This document shows, piece after piece, positions 1-14,400 of a stretch of DNA of 64,000 bases. Made by a program: the position numbers and the translations under genes. The stretch lies in NCBI RefSeq assembly GCF_900747795.2, contig NC_041402.2, positions 185,100,875 to 185,164,874 on the forward strand. Direction: 5' to 3'. Numbering within the stretch: position 1 is the first letter of the stretch; the number at the start of each line of letters is the position of its first letter. The notes below the pieces were generated by a model, which saw only the letters and a list, made by a program, of their open reading frames with translations, searched no databases and had not been told where the DNA came from. Source of the stretch: Erpetoichthys calabaricus (Eukaryota > Chordata > Cladistia > Polypteriformes > Polypteridae).

Positions 1-740
1 TTTTTTTTTTTTTTAATTTATAGAAAATGCTTAACTTTAGAACACAATTTTGCATGTCAAATGCATTTATACCATATTTGTGAAGAAACCACTTTGACTT
101 GAAAAATACCAAACTTTTCCTTTATCCCTTTCTACAGCACGACTTCGTCATGCAGCAAGCTATTGGCGGTCACAAAAAGGGGCAAGCACAACTGTGCTGG
201 AAGGGTTGCAAGCAGTTGCTAAATGTGACATACCCAGTGATATTCAGTCATGTAAATTTACATGGGCCGGTGACAAGATCAGCAACTGCAGTATCCAAGT
301 TTGACATACCCAATGACTACAAATTGTGTAATTTTGACATTGGGTCAAGTGTTGTTCTATTAATATGTGTTCCAATGGTGGTCTGGATGTTTTTCCATTT
401 TGGGAATACATAGATGTTTTGCAGATCTTTTTACTTGGTACTTCATAAGATTTAAGTCAAGAATGTGTGGGTATATTGGTCTCAGTTGTTTTTTTCCCAA
501 ATTGCATGTTTTCAATTTTTTTTATTTATATAACTGTTATTAATGTTACATGCTTAAACCATTTTACTTTCAAGCTGGAGTTCTCTTAAAACCTTACAGT
601 AAGAACATTTAGATTTGTTAGGTTTTTGGAGAAGAGAAATTTGAATTCATATATAAGCATTTCCTTGCAAAAATATTGCCTTCTTTTTATATTAGCCAAG
701 ATTTTGCAGCCTAAATCGGCTTCCCACCTTCCTTTCTTAG
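1..740 (+). other. SH3GLB2 intron (upstream part cut by window)
   Basis: AT-rich intron sequence beginning in a poly-T run. The preceding BAR exon (expected to encode a TEKIL..TEVLLQPNP-like peptide) is not present, so it lies upstream. A 104-codon open frame at 99-413 has no recognisable motif and is judged to be chance. Confidence 0.7.
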
Positions 741-869
741 GCGCACGGATTGAAGAGTTTTTGTATGAGAAGTTAGACAGAAAGATTCCTTCACGCATCA
801 CCAATGCAGAGCTTCTTGGACAGTATATGATAGATGCAGCAAATGACTTTGGATCCGGAGCACCATATG
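741..869 (+). CDS. SH3GLB2: SH3GLB2 BAR-domain exon (first in window)
   Basis: 129 bp. Preceded by a pyrimidine-rich tract and CTTAG acceptor and followed by a GTAAGC donor. The first two bases complete a Ser codon from the previous exon, which is not in the window. It encodes [18 protein letters not shown]...DFGSGAPY plus one base of Gly. This is the middle of the BAR helices. Confidence 0.95.
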
Positions 870-3800
870 GTAAGCACGTCAAATGAAATTATTCTTGCCT
901 TTGCTGAAAACTTCAAGTACAGTCATTTATAACCATTCATACATGTGTTTGACATGTGACCAATGTAAATTCCTAAAAACGAGCTTCTGTGCAAGAGAGT
1001 AATAGGTTTGGGTTTAAAAGGCATTTATTAAATTTTTTCTTTTTCAGGAAGCACTCTTATAAAAGTTGGAGAAAGCGAGAAAAAACTTGGTGGAGTAGAA
1101 CGGGATTTCTTGCAGTCTGCATCTATCAACTTCCTTACCCCTCTGAGAAACTTTCTAGAAGGGGACTGGAAAACCATATCAGTGAGTGAAATGTGTTTTG
1201 TGTTTCCTTAATCTATAGCTGGGAGGTGGGAGACATAGGGTAATCGTGAATTGAGTCCTTTAGATGCTTGCTTTGGTGCAATTTAAACAAGCAATTGCAT
1301 TTTTACTTAATATATAACTTAATCATTTGTTAACATCTTCTTTGAACGATAATCCCCAGAAAGTATGTATAGAGCTTGAAGTTTGGGAGATCTTCAGTTC
1401 AACATTTTTAAGGGGGAATGTTTTGTTTTTTTTTAATACAGAAAGAAAGAAGATTGTTGGAAAACCGTAGACTTGATCTAGATGCTTGCAAAGCCCGGTT
1501 AAAGAAGGCAAAGATTGCAGAGGCCAAAGCAGCTGTAAGTCTTGCACTTTTTGCTCAAAGTTCTGTCAGTGTATGAGACTGAAAAGAATGGTATTCAGTG
1601 TGTGAGACTGAAAAGAATGGTATATGTTGCAGTAACTAACCATTAAAAAAACTCTAGAAAGATTTGATGATTGGAAGATTCCATTTAAATTTTTCTTTTA
1701 TTCTTTTAAGACTCTGTCCCCTCTACTCTTCAGATACTTAAACTGACTTGGAACAACTGAGCTTCCCCATCCAATAACCTGCAGAATGTAAACCACACTT
1801 ATGTTAAGACAGAATCATGACCTTTTTAGTTAGATATGTAAATTCTTAGCCTGACTATGTCATACTTAAATTACACATGACTTGGATGAACACCGGAGAG
1901 AAGGCCAAGTGATAACTTCATCTGCAAACATCACAAATGTAACACTTTCATCCACAGACCAGACATATTTTAAGACTCGTGTTTTTCAAGTTCTTGTTTT
2001 GCCTCTTCATAATTTTAATGGACAAGGAACATCATTTGGCGTGGCTCTGTAATGGCTATGTAAGTACAGTAGATGAATTACACAAGACTGTGTTCCTAGA
2101 GCCACAAATAACCTGTCATAGCATACACCAGGTTACACCTTCTCCACCTCCATAAGACAAAAGGCCTTCTCCAGCTCCATAAGACATATTGTCAGTACTG
2201 GCAAATTCCAACATTTTCTCTTAATATCCATACATGTAAATACCATTCATTCAATCCTCAGAAGAAGCAATTTAAATTCTTATCCTGATATATGATGTGC
2301 TTTGAGTGGTCATTGAAGGAGAGCTCAAGTGGGCATTTAAGTTTTTCTGCAGGGTTGATTGTCTCATACTCTGTAAAATAAGTTTAGCAATTCAGAAGCA
2401 CGTTGGAGCAGTGTTGTAGTTCTCTTGTCTGGGAGAAGGCGGTTTTGCTGTATCGAACACCTAGTGAGAAAATTCACTAGAATTAAGATAAGTTTACACA
2501 TGGAAAAACAATTTATTTCAAACACTTCAGAACAAAAAAAAAGTCGAGCCATTTCAGATGATATAGTGAGTCTGTGTGACTGTCTAGTGATTTTATGATC
2601 ATGGAACCCTCCTGTTAATTATACACATTTTATTTCTACTTGCCAAACCATGTAATCTTCAAATGATGATACCGATGAAAGTTGACACTCTATTTAAATT
2701 GGCCATAATAAAAAAATATTTAAAATTTGCAAATGCTTTTGAAGAAATATTTGAGGTTGACACACTATAGTAATTTGCTATGGCCTATAGGGTCATAATG
2801 AAATCATACAAACAAGTCTGCCCATGACCATCACCAATGTAAAGCTGCCTAAGTCTAACATGTATCCCAAATTTTATATTAGAAGATAGGCTGAGCTTAA
2901 AGATAATCAGAAGTATTTAAGAGCACAGTTTATTCTTAGTAATATATATTTTCTGTGTGCCCACATTTTTTAAATTCAATTCATATAGCACTCAGCTGAT
3001 TGTTGTCTGTATATGGTGAATCCAACTTTTCCATTACAAAAAGTAGTGGCTGGTCAAACTCCTAAATTTGGAGGAGCATTTTTTGTTCATCCATTGGTCA
3101 TTTTCATGAAAAATTACTAATTAACTAACATATTTTTCTGTTGTAATTTGCACAGTGTGAGGGAGATGTGAGTATTGTTGTGTGCATTGTGTTGCTGTGA
3201 TCATATTTCACCTTTTTATGCTGACATCTAGTGTCCTTGCCTTTTTCCTCTTTAAACAGAAAAATGTAAAATTGTTAATTTGTACCCACGGTGTTTAAAA
3301 GACAAATTAATACTAAAAAGCAATGAGTGTCTAAAAAATGACTCATTCACATGTATTAATTTTTAAAAAGTTGTCAGCTTATTTTTTTATTTTCAGATTT
3401 CATTGACAAAGGTATAGTAGAGCCGCAGTTGAAATATAACGTTAGGTATTGTATTGTTAAAATGTTCTTCTAAGAAAAAGATCAATATTTTTCACCAAAC
3501 TGCTTGTCCTTTTGTTAATGTTTATGTATAATTTTGTAGATATTTAGTATGTTTGTTTTTCTAGGTTAACTGCATTAATTTAGCTCCACTATACCTTTTA
3601 GAAATCATGTGGAAATGCGCTTTACAGAAAAATGTTAGACATTTAATTTTACACAATTTGCAACAAAAGTAATCAATGTCTTGCAGTTCTTTTATTTTAA
3701 AGGTCATGTTTACAAAGTATTTTACAGTTTAAAAGTCACAATAATGCAATAATCTATATATAAATAAAACATCATTTATTTTTGGCCTTTATCATAAAAG

Positions 3801-5391
3801 TTAACTGATAGAATATACTTTCTATATAAAATAATCCAGAATTTATAAACCTGACCTTTAAAATATGCATGGATATTCATAGCATTAAGAACACTTAACT
3901 CTAGGCCTCTGAAACATTATTCCTAGAGTGCTGCTGTGTCTTAACTTGTGACAAGCTCTCAGTTAGTGTTCTTGAGTATATTTAATAGTGGAAGAGACCC
4001 CAAAATATTTTTACTAATGATTAGTAGAACTCTCTTTTGATCTCAAGTTTAGTCCTAAGCCCTTTTTGTTCCAACCAGTTTTCCAGTTAGTGAGGCAGAC
4101 ATTTTTCTCATTTTTCTCTGTAATTGAACTCATCGTTTAACGAGCTGATCTTTTTTTTAGCCTTCTTTTTCTTATGTTCAAAAAAGCACAGTAGAGTTGT
4201 ATTTACATTTATACATGGAAATGTTTGTATATTTTCCATGTCTCCAAATAATTAACACTAAAAATACAAACAAGAAATTAAAGGAAATCATATTAACTGC
4301 CATCAGGAATCTGTGTGCTTTTCTTTAACTAAGCTACAGACACCTTTCAGTGCCCTTGCTCACCTCTCTCTTTTTTTTTTTTTTTTTTTTTTTTAAGAAA
4401 AAGTAACTAACAGTATATAGCCAACATGAAATTTACGGCCATGTACAACTGAATGTTCTCTTTGCAAACACACACTGAACTGGGCTATTTTAAAATGATT
4501 CTGTCATATTTAGCTAGACATACTGTTTCACTAATTTTATCATTAAAGCTAATGCAGAGCACCCTAGGGAATGATGTTTAAAGACTATGCAGTCTCCAGA
4601 GAAGGGAGCTTGACATCTCTGATATCAGCTTGTGAGTCAGACCTCCTTAAATGCTGAGTTGCTCAGCATAGTTGTTAAGAAGTTGCACCTTTTTTGCCAA
4701 CTTGGGATGATGAAACCTAACCTCACTTGCCCATTCCTGTAAGACAGATAAGAGAATTGTGATATGAACCTTTATTCTTAGTGTGGTGTGACACTGTATC
4801 CTGTTTTCATTGGTTTGCACTTTCTCACTTTATGCTTTCCTTGTCTTTTCTACAAAATCTCCTTTTGACTGTCCAGAACAAAACTTTCTTTTTCTTTTCC
4901 TGTGACATAAGAAAATGCCTTGCTCATAGTGTGGTACAAGGCTGCAATGAGCTTATAGTCTATAAATGTATACCCTATGCAAATAACACTAACTCTGACA
5001 CAGAGGGGTCATTGATCAAGAGACTATGGGGGAGGAGAACAGAGGAAGTGGATTCACATTAAATTAAAAGTTGTACAGTACTAGCATGTGTTCCTACTTT
5101 TCTGGTGGCTGTCTGAGAGAGATGAAGTGTGCAATATTGTTACACTATAGTGAAGTTGTAAGAAGATTCACTGTCAATATAGGTGAGTAGACCTGCCTTT
5201 TGCTTTGATGTAGCCTTTTTGAAAGAAGAATCAGTTTTGAAAATTCTTTCAAATCTACTTTGATGCAGCTTTTGTTAAAAAGGCTCAACTTCATTTCTTA
5301 CCAAAGATGGCTATGTGTTTCTTTTTGTGATCTTTAAGTGTGGGTGTCTTGTTCCCTAGAGAAATGCAGTTTCTGTAGCTTCACAGTAGAT

Positions 5392-5439
<48 letters not shown>

Positions 5440-8400
5440 ACCATTTGTAATCTTATCCCAACATATTTTTACTGTGTGCTTCTTGGATGGGCCAATGTAA
5501 CTTATTGAAACTGAATATCTAATATGGTTCCAGTTGTCTCAAGCAGACGACCATAAGGAATAAAGAAAATAAACGGCAGGGTCAAAAGCTAAATGTGACT
5601 CGTTTTTTCCACCGATGTTTGTTAGTTACCTAGTTGCTCAGATTATTTAGTTTGGGGGGAAAAAAATTATTTAATGTTTAAGCATGTAAACTCTGTTTCC
5701 AACTATAGGCTATGCCTGATTTTCAAGAGACTAGGCCTCGTAATTATGTTCTTTCTGCAAGTGCGTCAGCGGTAAGGCTATTAAAACCACCCCTAATAAT
5801 GATGATGTCTTTCGGATTAATGTTTTTCTTGATTCTGGTCATGAAACCTTTTCAACATTTAAAAGCTAACCAAGTAAAGAATGGTAAGCTAAAGTAGAGA
5901 ATGTGCAGTAATATGATGAATTGTTATCTTTTGAAGTTGGCAAATTTGGTAAAACCCACAATATGATTTAAAGTTAGACAAATTGATTTTCATTAAATTT
6001 ATATTAAACTGAATATCTCCAAATGTTTGCTGCTTTATAATGATTTGCAAACCCAAACAATCCATAGCTATTCAAGTAGGTCAATAAAGAATTCATAAAT
6101 ATTTGGAAATAGGATCTGTTTTTTTATTACTAAATAAGTAATTAAGACAATGTTGAAAATGTTAAATGATCTTATTCCGTACTGGTTATGGAATAACACT
6201 GGGGTAGCTTAAATTTAATTAACAGAGTTTTGAGAAGCCAATAAAGAGAATCCCACTGTTATGCCATATATGTTGCATATCCTTTTATGTTTGTGCTACC
6301 TTATTAAATAAAGGTATTCCTTTAACTATAGAATCAAAATTATACCAAAAATGGATGTATGCTGATTTTATTTGTCCTGTTTGTCTTCACAAAAGTTATA
6401 TTTTTAGTTTACTGTGCAGTTTTTGTTCAGTATAAATATTGCGATTTATAATAATAGCAGTTAATTTTAAATATAATAAGCACATGCCACATTTAAACTA
6501 CACTACTTGCCATTGTCTTAAGCTTGGAGAGAGTAGTAAAAATGAAAAATATTTTAATTGTTAGTGCTACAGTAAAACTTGTAGTATCCAACAATTGAAA
6601 ACCGGGCTGGATGACTCACAATAAAAATGGTCAGTATAACCATTAATAGTAATAGTTAATAGTTTCAGTGTGAAGCAATTTAACTCCACAAGTGACTTAG
6701 GTCAGTAACAAACTATTAATGATCTGCAGGTATTTCTGGGAATTGTGAAAGGACTGTCTGGTCAAGCATGAGCTCATGCACAAGTAAGCTATAAGCACTA
6801 GTAGCAAAGCAACATACTCTAAACATTGGCAAATAAAACTTCAAGTATATCAATCTGAATTGCCACAGGAAGTGTGTCATGTGGATGCAAACATCTGTAA
6901 GGCTTTCTGGCCTCTGATTGTTATCTTTGGCACATTAAATACGTTCTGACAAAATATCATGGTCCGTTTTGTGTGGAAGTGACCAAACTGATTGCCAGCC
7001 CCCTTCCAAAAAGAACCTATTCCAGTCAAGGAATAGGTAAATAAAGTGATCTGTAATGCATATAATATAATCAAAAGTGTTTGTGATGGGTTTTATGCTT
7101 TTGAAAAGACAAAGTGCATTTGAATTCAGCTGGACTTTTTTTGCTGGCTGTTAAGATATAATCATACAAAAAGAGTACAGTATATGCACATTGAATTGAC
7201 AGGATTGTATTCTTAATGTCACATATAACAAGTAGTGACAGACGTATCGGAATTCAGATGTGCATTAATAATTATCAGCAGCACAGAAAAGTATTTCCAT
7301 TTTAAGAAATGTTTTAAGTCTTTCTGCACATATTACCTAATAACATAAGAAATTTGACAAATGAAAGAAGACCATTCAGTTTAGCCTGTTAGTTTAGCTA
7401 ATAGCTAAGCTGTCCCAATATCTCATCCAGACTCCTCTTAAAGGTTGTCAAGGTTTTTGCTCTAACTACATGTCTTGGTAGTTTGTTCCAGAATCCCACA
7501 ACACTTTGCGTTTCCTGGCTTCTGTTTTAAATGCACTTCCCCTCAATTTCCACTGATGTCCTTGACTATGTGATTCAACCCTAAGTTGAAAGAATGTTGC
7601 TAGACATAGATTGAGTCTATGAGCTGCTGCTGCCTTTTTGCTCCATGGAGCAAGTCCCAATGGTCTTGTCCCTTATCCCATCAATAGTTCACCAACACTG
7701 TCTGATTTTCAAAAACCACACCGCATAGTAAAGAGGCTTCAGCACTTCACTGGAGGATGGCAGTGTACATCATCTGTCCAATGGATATATGAAATGCTGT
7801 CAGACATATTCCACACACCTCGCAACAACCCATAGAAACAGACAAGTAGTAGCCATTTATAATTTATACAAGTCAGTGGCACAAAAACCTTGGTCATGAA
7901 ACACTGAAGTAAGTGTAGTGCTTGCTTAAATTGTCATTTGAAATTTGATTCAAATCGCAGTACTTTTGCAGCTAGATTTGCTGCTCAGAGTAAAAGGGTT
8001 TAGAAGTAAATCATTGGTGAGTCATTACAGAAAAATACTGTTTTTTTTTTTTTAATAAAGCTTGCTGGCTTATGCTGGATATTACAGATTTTGCTGTTTA
8101 ACCTGTGTTAAGCTGTTAATCACTAGAAGTAAAAAGGAAAAAAGCTCCAGTAAAAGGATATGTAATGGCTGTTTTTTTTATTAGTAAAGTGATTTATTTA
8201 CGTTTATTAACTTGTAGTGGACCTGACTTAATTATTCTTTTCTTTGAGTGTGTAAGACTTTTGCCAACATTTACAATTTAGAGCACAATGTTTGACAGAT
8301 TCCTCTGCTGCTGCATAATCATATTTTTATTTTGTAAGTAGTTATTGAAATTTGTTTGTGTAACCATGTTATTATTTAAGAATTTTTTTTTTTTTCTCCA

Positions 8401-11400
8401 AGCCCCTCTGGGCACCATCACCTACGTGCTGTTTATAAGTTGCCAGTAGTATACACTGCAACATGAGAACAATCTTTTAATATTCCCATATTAACAGATT
8501 TTGTGAAATTTAACATAAAAAAAACCTCAAAATTACCTTATGTTTCTAGACATTTGTGAATTATCTTATTTAACTCTATCCATCCAATTACAAAAAAATC
8601 AACTCTACCTGATCAAAAGTGCCTATTGTTCTTTTTAGATGTTCACATATCAGTATTTGTTATAAATGTTGGTAAACAGAATACAGATAAATAAATAACT
8701 TCACACTCAAAGATATGTGTTCCTATTGTGTTTTCTCTATCAAACGACTTTAAAATATTTTAAGAAGAAAACATATTGTGATCATTGTGATCATATCAGA
8801 GTTATTGGTTTTGCTGTCAGATTTTATTCCCCTTGTAATCTTTGTTTATTTGCTTGAGTAGTTCGAGTTTTAGTTGTGATTAAATTGGTGATCTAATACC
8901 ATAGAAACATTTTTACAAACTAAAAATGTTTGTTTTATAAGGGCGAGATACTTTATATGTTCTTCAGAGCGGTGTCTTAGGCTCAAAGACCGTGGACTGA
9001 AGTGCAACACATTTGTGTTCTCGATGGGGAGACAAATTTTATGAATTTGAATGATACGTCATTTTTTTTTTGATAACAAATAATTCAATTAAAGGCCTGT
9101 TTCAAATAATAGGTCATATTTTATAGGCAGTATTGGTACTTTAATTTGAGAGTAAAAAGATGATTTAAAACAATACTGCAGATCGATGAGGTTAATTAAA
9201 TATGTTTAAAAATTTTAATAAGTCCTTTATTTTGCATGCTATTTAATACATTGTGCTTGTAAATATGCTAAATATGTAAGATTTACAAATTTTAAAGGAA
9301 AAGTAATTTTGACTAAATTACTTTATTTTTGGTTGTTTTGTGTTGTTTCCCTTTTATCTGCTTCCTTGCGTATGTTGTAACATTTTGTCCAAATTTATGT
9401 TTGTTAAGCCTGTGGTTTCTTTAGCAAACTAGTGTAAAGATGATGCATTTTCTTAATTTCACTGAACATTCAGAGTAATTAGCATTTAGTATGATGAGAT
9501 GCCTAGATTTTTTTTTTACATCCCACTTTACGGCTCTTTTGTCAACTTTTCTTGTTTATTGGTTGTTGTAGATTTGTGTTTTATGTAAAGGGAGACATGC
9601 TTTTTTGTTACAAATAAACGCTCTTCTGTCATAATGACATCAATATGTTTTCTCCTTCTCTGCATCTGTCATTCCCTGCACGTGCTTTTGTTCTGTGTTA
9701 ATTTGAGTCCTTTTCTGAAGAGCTGCAGCCATCTTGTACTGTTGAAACTGTTCTACCACCTGAAAGAGTGCTTTTGAGAAAAAGGCAGCACCTCTGTGTG
9801 TTTGTAATTTTTATATATGTATTTGGCCATATAAAAACCTTATGCAAACATAGTATGAAGAGAAAAAAAGTACAAGTTCTTTACTATTTTGACAGTATTT
9901 ACTCATCATAAATCTGAAGTGCTTGCAACACTGCAAATTAAACAGAATTGAACTTTGAGAATGCTTAGTTTTATGGAACAATTTATTTCCATAGAATGTT
10001 GCAAAAGCAGTGTAGTTAATTCCAGCATTGAATACTCTTTCAAATGAAGCAGATATTCTGACATATTATTGTAATTAAAAAGTAAATTGTACTTTCTGTT
10101 GAAATGTGCTGTGTAAGCTATTTTGTGTATGAATGTATTTTTTCTCTGTTGCAGCAACTGAGAAAAAGTCTAAGGAGACCACATTTTTTTACGTTTTAGT
10201 GTTGAATGTAATTTTAATGTGTTAAACTTACATTTTTTCCATTGATCATCACAGTTTGTCATTGATTTGAAATTTGAACATTTTAAGATTGTTTTGAATA
10301 AGTTTTTTAAAAAAATGTGTGTTTTTTTTTTTTTTTGAAGTTTTCTTCACCTTTTATACCAATGTGCCTAAATAGGCTTCAGCACATCTTCTTCAGAAGT
10401 CCTGCATTTACCTGAAGTCTGCATGTTGTTGTTTTCATATGTTCGTGTTAGGTTTGCTTCACTAGGCTCCTGAAAAATTGTATTAATTTTGATAGTGTTT
10501 TTAAAGCAAAACTGGAAGAGGGTTGTTGTAAAGTACTAGTTAACAAATAAGTGAAAGAAACATTTCCAAACCAATTAAAATTACATACAGCTCATGTCAT
10601 ATTCATTATAAATGGAAAATATACACATCAAGGCTAAATGGCACATAAAAACTGCTCTCACAAAAAGATTTGCATCAGATCCTAACAGGAGTTTGCTAGA
10701 AGGCATAGATGATACAGTGAGATCAAATGGGAGAAGATGGTACTGTTTGGTGAGCACAAACTGATGGGAAAATATAAAGTAAAAGTATTGGAACAGCTAG
10801 GCCAATTAATTTGTTTTTGCTGCGCACATTTGTGTGTGAAATCAAAAGATGAATATGAGGAGAGAGATTAGAGTTTCAGTTTTTATTCCCAGGTATTTAT
10901 ATCTAGACTGTCTGGTCTGGCGGCCCTGACCATGAAGACGTGAACTCGAAAAAGTGCATCCGCGTTGGCATGCAGAGAGCCCTTAAGATGAATAAGTGAA
11001 AACTTATATGGTTGAAGTTCAAGAAACCACCTGGTGACGTGTGGATTCGACTGTTTGTGTAGGGCCATCCAATGTAGAGGTGTATGATCCGTAACAAGAG
11101 TAAACTCCCAGCCCAAGAGGGAGTACCTCAACTGCATAATCGCCCATTTAATTACAAGGGCTTCCCTTTCCACTGCTGCATACCTGGGCTCTCGATCCAA
11201 CAGTTTCTGGCTCAGGAACATGACGGGGTGTTCAACACCATCAACACTCTGGCTGAAGCGTCGTCTGGAGAATGAAAGGTAGTGAAAATTTAGGCGTTTT
11301 CAATACAGGTGCTGACGCAAGGGCCTGTTTTAAGTCACTAAATGCAGGGTCCATCTTATTAGTCCATACCACATTGTTTGGGGCCCTCTTTTTTTTTTGT

Positions 11401-14400
11401 TAAATCACTGAAGGGCATCGCTCTCTGCGAAAACAGTGGTACAGACCGGCGGTAATACCCCGCTAAACTGAGAAATGCTTGGACTTGCTGGATGGGAGTA
11501 TTTCAATATGGCGTTTACCTTCGAACACTATGGCTTCACGATACCCTGACCCACCAGGTAGCCTTCTTTCAACCCACAGTGCCGCTCATACCTGCTGTTT
11601 GTATAAAGATCAGAGAGATGTCTATGGGAGAAAAGCTTATCATTCTGAACCTGCGAAAACGGGAAAATCCTTCAGCTGTATTTCAAAAACATTGGGCATA
11701 GCCAATACCATAGTTTGGAATGTCCTGAAAAAGAAGGAAACCACTGGTGTACTGAGCAACAGGCATCAAACCGATCATCCAAGGTAAACCACAACTACAA
11801 GTTGAATGGTGAAAGCAGTAAAGACGAACCGCAAAACATCGGTCTATAACATCGTAAACAACCACCAAAGTTTTATGGACTGATGAAGCAAAGATTAATC
11901 TCTACCAAAGTGATGGAAAGGCCAAAGTATGGAGAAAGAGGGGATCTGCTTATGATCCTAAGCATACAAGCACATCTGTGAAGCATGATTGAGGTTGTGT
12001 CATGGCTTGGACTTGCATGGCTGCTTCTGGAACAGGCTGAATCATTTTTATTGATGATGTAACTCATGGTGGTAGTAGCAGAATAAACTCCAGAGTCTAC
12101 AGAAACATACTGTCTGCCAATTTATGATGAAATGCATCCAAACTAATTGGGAGGAACTTTTATTATGCAGCAAGATGATCAATAATAAACCGCCACCTCA
12201 GCAAAGAACTTCATCCGGGAGTAAAAATGGAAGGTTTTGGACTGTCCAAGTCACTTACCCAGATCTTAACCCATTTGAACATGCATTTCACCTCCTGAAG
12301 AGAAGACTAAAGGAAGAAACCCCACAGCAACTAGAAGATGTTGTGGTAAAAGCCTGAAAAGGCCTAACCAATGAAGAAACAAGAAATCTGGTGGAGTCTA
12401 TGGTTCAAAGTCCTGATACAATTATTGAGAGCAAGGAATTTGCAACCAAATATATTAAGTATTTTTGACTTTAATCTAGTTAAAAGCATTTTATTCAATT
12501 ACTTTTGCTCACTTGGAAAAAACTGGGTGGTTTGATACAAAATGTTCTCTTTTCTATGTTGTTTAACATACTGTATCTAGATGTTAATACCAGGGAATAA
12601 AATCTGAAACTCTGATATGTCTTCTCATATTCATCTTTTGATCTCAGATACAAATGTTACAGCAAAAGCAAATCAATTGGCCTTGTTTTTCTAATACTTT
12701 CACTTTCGGAGGGGATTGTATTTTCCTGGCTTCCTCTGTTAATGCAAACATTTAATACTGAATGAAAGGCTTAATTTGAATATTGCAGTTTGTATTGGTT
12801 GTATGCATTACTTTTGAATATAAAACACTACCAGTATTGAGAAAAGAGAAAGAAAACGTATTTTGATAAATTGAGTATGTTTGTTTGTGGCAATATTGTT
12901 ATCCTCTGTTTAATTGTAAGTGTAATTAATTACACTTTTGTATTCTTGCTGCAAAGGCAGTGTGGTGCAGTGGATAAGGTCTCAGACCTCAAACCCTGAG
13001 TTTGTGGGTTCAAATCCCACTACTGACACTGTGTGACCCTGATTAGGTCACTTGACCTTCCAGTGCTCCATTTGGAAAACCAAAAGAAATGTAAACAATT
13101 GTACCACAAATGTTGTAAGTCACCTCGGATAAACGTGTCTGCTAAAAAAAGTAAATGTAAATTAATTTTTTCAGGTCATCAATCAAAATGTCTAATTTTG
13201 AATTAAGTGCCCTTAAGTGAGCAGCTAAACATTTTTAATTGATACCATATTTTGAATGAACAAAATTTAACCCAACCAGCTGGCACCTTTAGTTGCAGTT
13301 ATTGCTGCCATCTGCCTCCTATAATCTATTATCAATCTATTGCTCTAAAGGAATTTTATTGCACTGTTACTGTAAGTGTTTTGGGCATCAACTACTTGTT
13401 TCAAGTCCTTACAGCATCTATAATGTATTTATGTCTGGCAAATAAGAGATGAGCATTGTATGTCCTTTTTTGCTAGCAGTGCTTTTTTCCCCATTTCATC
13501 TGTACTAAACCTCAAATTTTGCTCAGTGTCCAATTGTGAAACCATTAATACTCAATTGAGTTGATTTAACAAAAAGGGAGAATTTATTTTTCCTCTCACT
13601 GCCACTTGGTGTTTGATAACATTTTTTTATATTATAAATCATAAATTAACTTTATAAGGTAAATGAAATAAGTTTAAAAATGTAATATTTGTTCAGTCCA
13701 GGACCCCTTATTTAATACTAGATTTTGCTTCAAGGCCAGAAAACATTAAGTGTAAAAACATTTGTAATAATAGAGGAAATCAGGAAGGAGGCAAATACTT
13801 TTTTATACAATAAATTTACATCTACTTCTGTTAAATTTGAGCTTAAGCAGTTTTGCAATGGACCGACAAACAGTATATGCAAAAGTGACAAGATAACTCC
13901 AGACACAGGACCCATTTTTCTGTTGCCCCATTGGTACAGTACGAATACTTGAAAGTATAGTTTTTCTTTTTTATATTAAATTTAAACTTATTTTTTTGAA
14001 TACTTTTGGAATCCATAATTCTTTTTTTTTTTTATATATATAAAAAGTCTCGATTAGAAGGATCTGCAGAATTTTGTTTTCACTAGCATTATAGAGCATT
14101 CTGTATTATTAGCATACTATCTTGATAAATACCATAAGAGCCCAAACACAAAAAATATGAAATTTTTGAAGGAGGGGTGAAAACGTTTTTATTGGTGTTG
14201 CAACTGAACTGTGGATTGATGATTTTGTAGTTGAGTACAACTTGTTTTATGTTTTATTTCAAGTTGGTCCATGACCAGTCAGTGCTATACTGGGATATTA
14301 CACCTCTTCAAAGAATAAACGTTATGTTTTAAAAATGTATTGGCATGTTATGTCATTACTTTGATTATTTGCCTTAACCGTTTAATGCAAATACCTTGTT

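Larger units (their letters stand above)
1535..5708 (+). other. SH3GLB2 intron, 4.2 kb
   Basis: AT-rich intron. It holds a 29-bp tandem duplication (1567-1624), a 24-bp poly-T (4371-4394) and a 47-bp poly-C (5393-5439). I see no recognisable gene or transposon in the rest. Confidence 0.6.

Noticed and set aside
99-413. 104-codon open frame at the start of the window
   Set aside because: No domain or composition bias of a real protein; lies in an SH3GLB2 intron and I saw no splice signals that use it.
3160-3185. Candidate microexon between cag and gtgag near 3165
   Set aside because: Short sequence between splice-like dinucleotides, but it gives no residues seen in endophilin B and no family exon is expected there.
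12961-13035. Possible tRNA gene
   Set aside because: It has A and B boxes, but does not fold into a full cloverleaf by eye and continues into a V-SINE body; it is a SINE head.
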